Shown piece by piece: positions 56,606-58,022 of a DNA stretch of 58,022 nucleotides. This DNA is from Phycisphaerae bacterium. Its GTDB lineage: Bacteria; Planctomycetota; Phycisphaerae; UBA1845; PWPN01. The stretch's first letter is position 1. Each line of letters begins with the position of its first letter. Position numbers and translations under genes: made by a program. The stretch spans positions 1-58,022 of the forward strand of contig JAGNEZ010000041.1 of assembly GCA_018003015.1 (NCBI GenBank), given 5' to 3'. Under the pieces are notes generated by a model. It saw only the letters and a program-made list of their open reading frames with translations. It was not told the DNA's origin and searched no databases.

Positions 56606-58022
56606 TCAGTCGCCGCAACCTGTATCTGCGGCCCTATCCTCTCCGGAAAAACACCGCTGCAGGAAGCCGAAGTCCGACTGATCCACGTCGCCGTCCTTGT
56701 CGAAGTCGGCCTTGGCACAGTTGCCCGCATGGGGCACGGCCGGTCCGGCAACGCAGGCGGCGAACGTCTTCATGTCTTCTGTGTCGATATCCCCATCTCG
56801 GTCGAAGTCGCCGAGGATGTACTCATGAGCGCCAATGTCCACGATGGGTGCGGTGCCGAGGCCAGTGTCAACCGTGATCGGATCGTTGAAGAAACGCGGC
56901 AGGCTGCCTAGATCGGTTAGGATGCGGGGGGGCACGGCGCCGTTGTCGCCGGCGTCGATGCAGGGCGAGCCGGCCCTCAGGTGCAGGTCGCCCAGGTCAT
57001 CGTCGGCAGTACCCCATTTTCCATCCACTCCAGCAGTCGGCGACAGAACCAATTGCGGGTCGGCAGAGATGTTGCCATCGGTGCCCGTGGGGTTGGCCAC
57101 GCCGGAGTAGTTGTAGGCGGTATTGCCGTAGACGCAGTTGTACCGAAGGTTCGACCCAGACCCGGACGCGCAAATCCCCGAGGAGTTGAACGCGACGATC
57201 GTGTTGGTGATCGTCGGGGAGGAATAGTGGCAGTGGATTCCGCCGCCGTCGCAGTCAGAGTCGGTTCCGGTTAAGGCATTCCCTGTGATGGTGTCGTTCG
57301 AGATCGTCGGCGAGCCGCCGGAACAGTAGATTCCACCGCCGCAGGAACTGCTCGTTCCGTCTGCGATGTTGCCGGTGATCATGTTGTTCGAGATCTTCGG
57401 CGAGCCACCGAAGCAGTAGATCCCGCCGCCGTAGGCCTGACGCCCGATTGCGCTGTTCCCCGTGACCGCGTTATTCGAGATCGCTGGCGACCCGCCGGCG
57501 CAGTAGATCCCGCCGCCGGGGGCGTATAGCCCGGTCACGCTGTTTCCCGTGATCGTGTTGTTGGCAATCGTGGGAGAGGAAGAGTCGCAGCAGATTCCGC
57601 CGCCCGCCTTGGTGGCTTTGCCGTTGCGGATGGTGAAGCCGTCCACGGTACCCAGTTCACTACCGAACGGCACGCTCACCACGCTGCCGCCGGCGTTGCC
57701 GTCCAGAATCGTCACGTGGGCAACCCAGTCCCGCTGGTCCCGGCGGAACTCCGTTCCCGCAAAGCCGCCGTACACGTGGACGCACGCCTCTAAGGTGATC
57801 CGTTCGGTGTACGTGCCCGCCGCCACCCACACGTCACCGCCGCCAGGGCCTGCGATGGCGTTGATGCCCGCCTGCACCGTCCGCTTGGCCAGTTCCCAGC
57901 TCGAACCGTCATGGTCATCGTTGCCCGAAGGGCTCACCCGAACGACCCTTAGCGTGAACGAAGGCGTCGTCCCGTCGAACTCGTCCGCTCCGATGTCCAC
58001 GCGTCCGCCCTGATCTCGCCGC
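56606..58022 (-). CDS. Secreted parallel beta-helix protein with dockerin-like tag, partial (N-terminus beyond right edge)
   Basis: The frame is open through the right edge with no start; the visible 5' end encodes GGRVDIGADEFDG, a linker usual between repeats in such proteins, so more domains precede it. Visible parts: a DUF1565-like opening (VRVSPSGNDDHDGSSW), a right-handed beta-helix with about five near-identical coils (GGGIYCSGGSPTISN type), then SPCIDAGDNG and VDIGAHEY, and a C-terminal pair of EF-hand-like loops (DFDRDGDIDTED and DFDKDGDVDQSDF) with CFSG. It is probably an extracellular adhesin or carbohydrate-active protein. Function beyond fold unknown. Confidence 0.8.
   Translation of the reverse strand, partial: RRDQGGRVDIGADEFDGTTPSFTLRVVRVSPSGNDDHDGSSWELAKRTVQAGINAIAGPGGGDVWVAAGTYTERITLEACVHVYGGFAGTEFRRDQRDWVAHVTILDGNAGGSVVSVPFGSELGTVDGFTIRNGKATKAGGGICCDSSSPTIANNTITGNSVTGLYAPGGGIYCAGGSPAISNNAVTGNSAIGRQAYGGGIYCFGGSPKISNNMITGNIADGTSSSCGGGIYCSGGSPTISNDTITGNALTGTDSDCDGGGIHCHYSSPTITNTIVAFNSSGICASGSGSNLRYNCVYGNTAYNYSGVANPTGTDGNISADPQLVLSPTAGVDGKWGTADDDLGDLHLRAGSPCIDAGDNGAVPPRILTDLGSLPRFFNDPITVDTGLGTAPIVDIGAHEYILGDFDRDGDIDTEDMKTFAACVAGPAVPHAGNCAKADFDKDGDVDQSDFGFLQRCFSGEDRAADTGCGD

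Overview
The window is GC-rich bacterial DNA that most resembles a member of the Planctomycetota, probably a Phycisphaerae-like lineage. Three points support this. Secreted proteins carry dockerin-like EF-hand tags ending in a CFSG motif. A membrane protein has an N-terminal zinc ribbon of a kind common in that group. A flotillin/NfeD operon ends in a proline-rich membrane protein. The taxonomic call is inference. I saw no tRNA, rRNA, CRISPR array or insertion sequence.

Layout. 1-8.8 kb is a plant-polysaccharide (arabinoxylan/cellulose) locus: a GH9 cellulase cut by the left edge, a GH10 xylanase, and divergently a GH62 arabinofuranosidase, a two-headed CE1 esterase and a GH43 enzyme. 9.2-18.4 kb holds a zinc-ribbon membrane protein, a 1606-residue CotH/lamin-tail/PA14 surface protein, an exported spermidine-synthase-like protein and a dockerin-tagged secreted protein. 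19.2-22.0 kb is an Rrf2-metB-cysA sulfur operon with a recognisable promoter and a palindromic site. 22.5-28.5 kb has a lipoprotein metallo-aminopeptidase, a heparinase II/III-like lyase and RecJ. 28.5-31.1 kb has a kinase-like protein, an unknown protein and a glycosyltransferase. 31.2-35.3 kb is NfeD1b-NfeD-FloA plus the proline-rich protein. 35.4-39.9 kb, on the minus strand, holds Maf, YidD, a divergent YchF GTPase, a lipoprotein and an anchored unknown protein. 40.0-48.2 kb is a small barrel-like protein, GalE, and an envelope operon of Lnt, a HEAT-repeat lipoprotein, MreD, PBP2 and RodA. 48.4-55.0 kb, on the minus strand, is a complete seven-gene HdrCBA-FlxDCBA electron-bifurcation cluster. 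55.3-56.4 kb contains no credible protein gene but is packed with GNRA- and UUCG-capped hairpins, so it looks like a large structured RNA. The right edge cuts a dockerin-tagged parallel beta-helix protein.

How the genes fit together. The organism appears to break down hemicellulose outside or on the cell, display large calcium-binding surface proteins, and live at least partly without oxygen, using flavin-based electron bifurcation linked to NAD(H) and ferredoxin. The central region supplies lipoprotein maturation, cell-wall elongation and membrane-microdomain functions. The least explained item is the roughly 1-kb RNA next to the hdr promoter.
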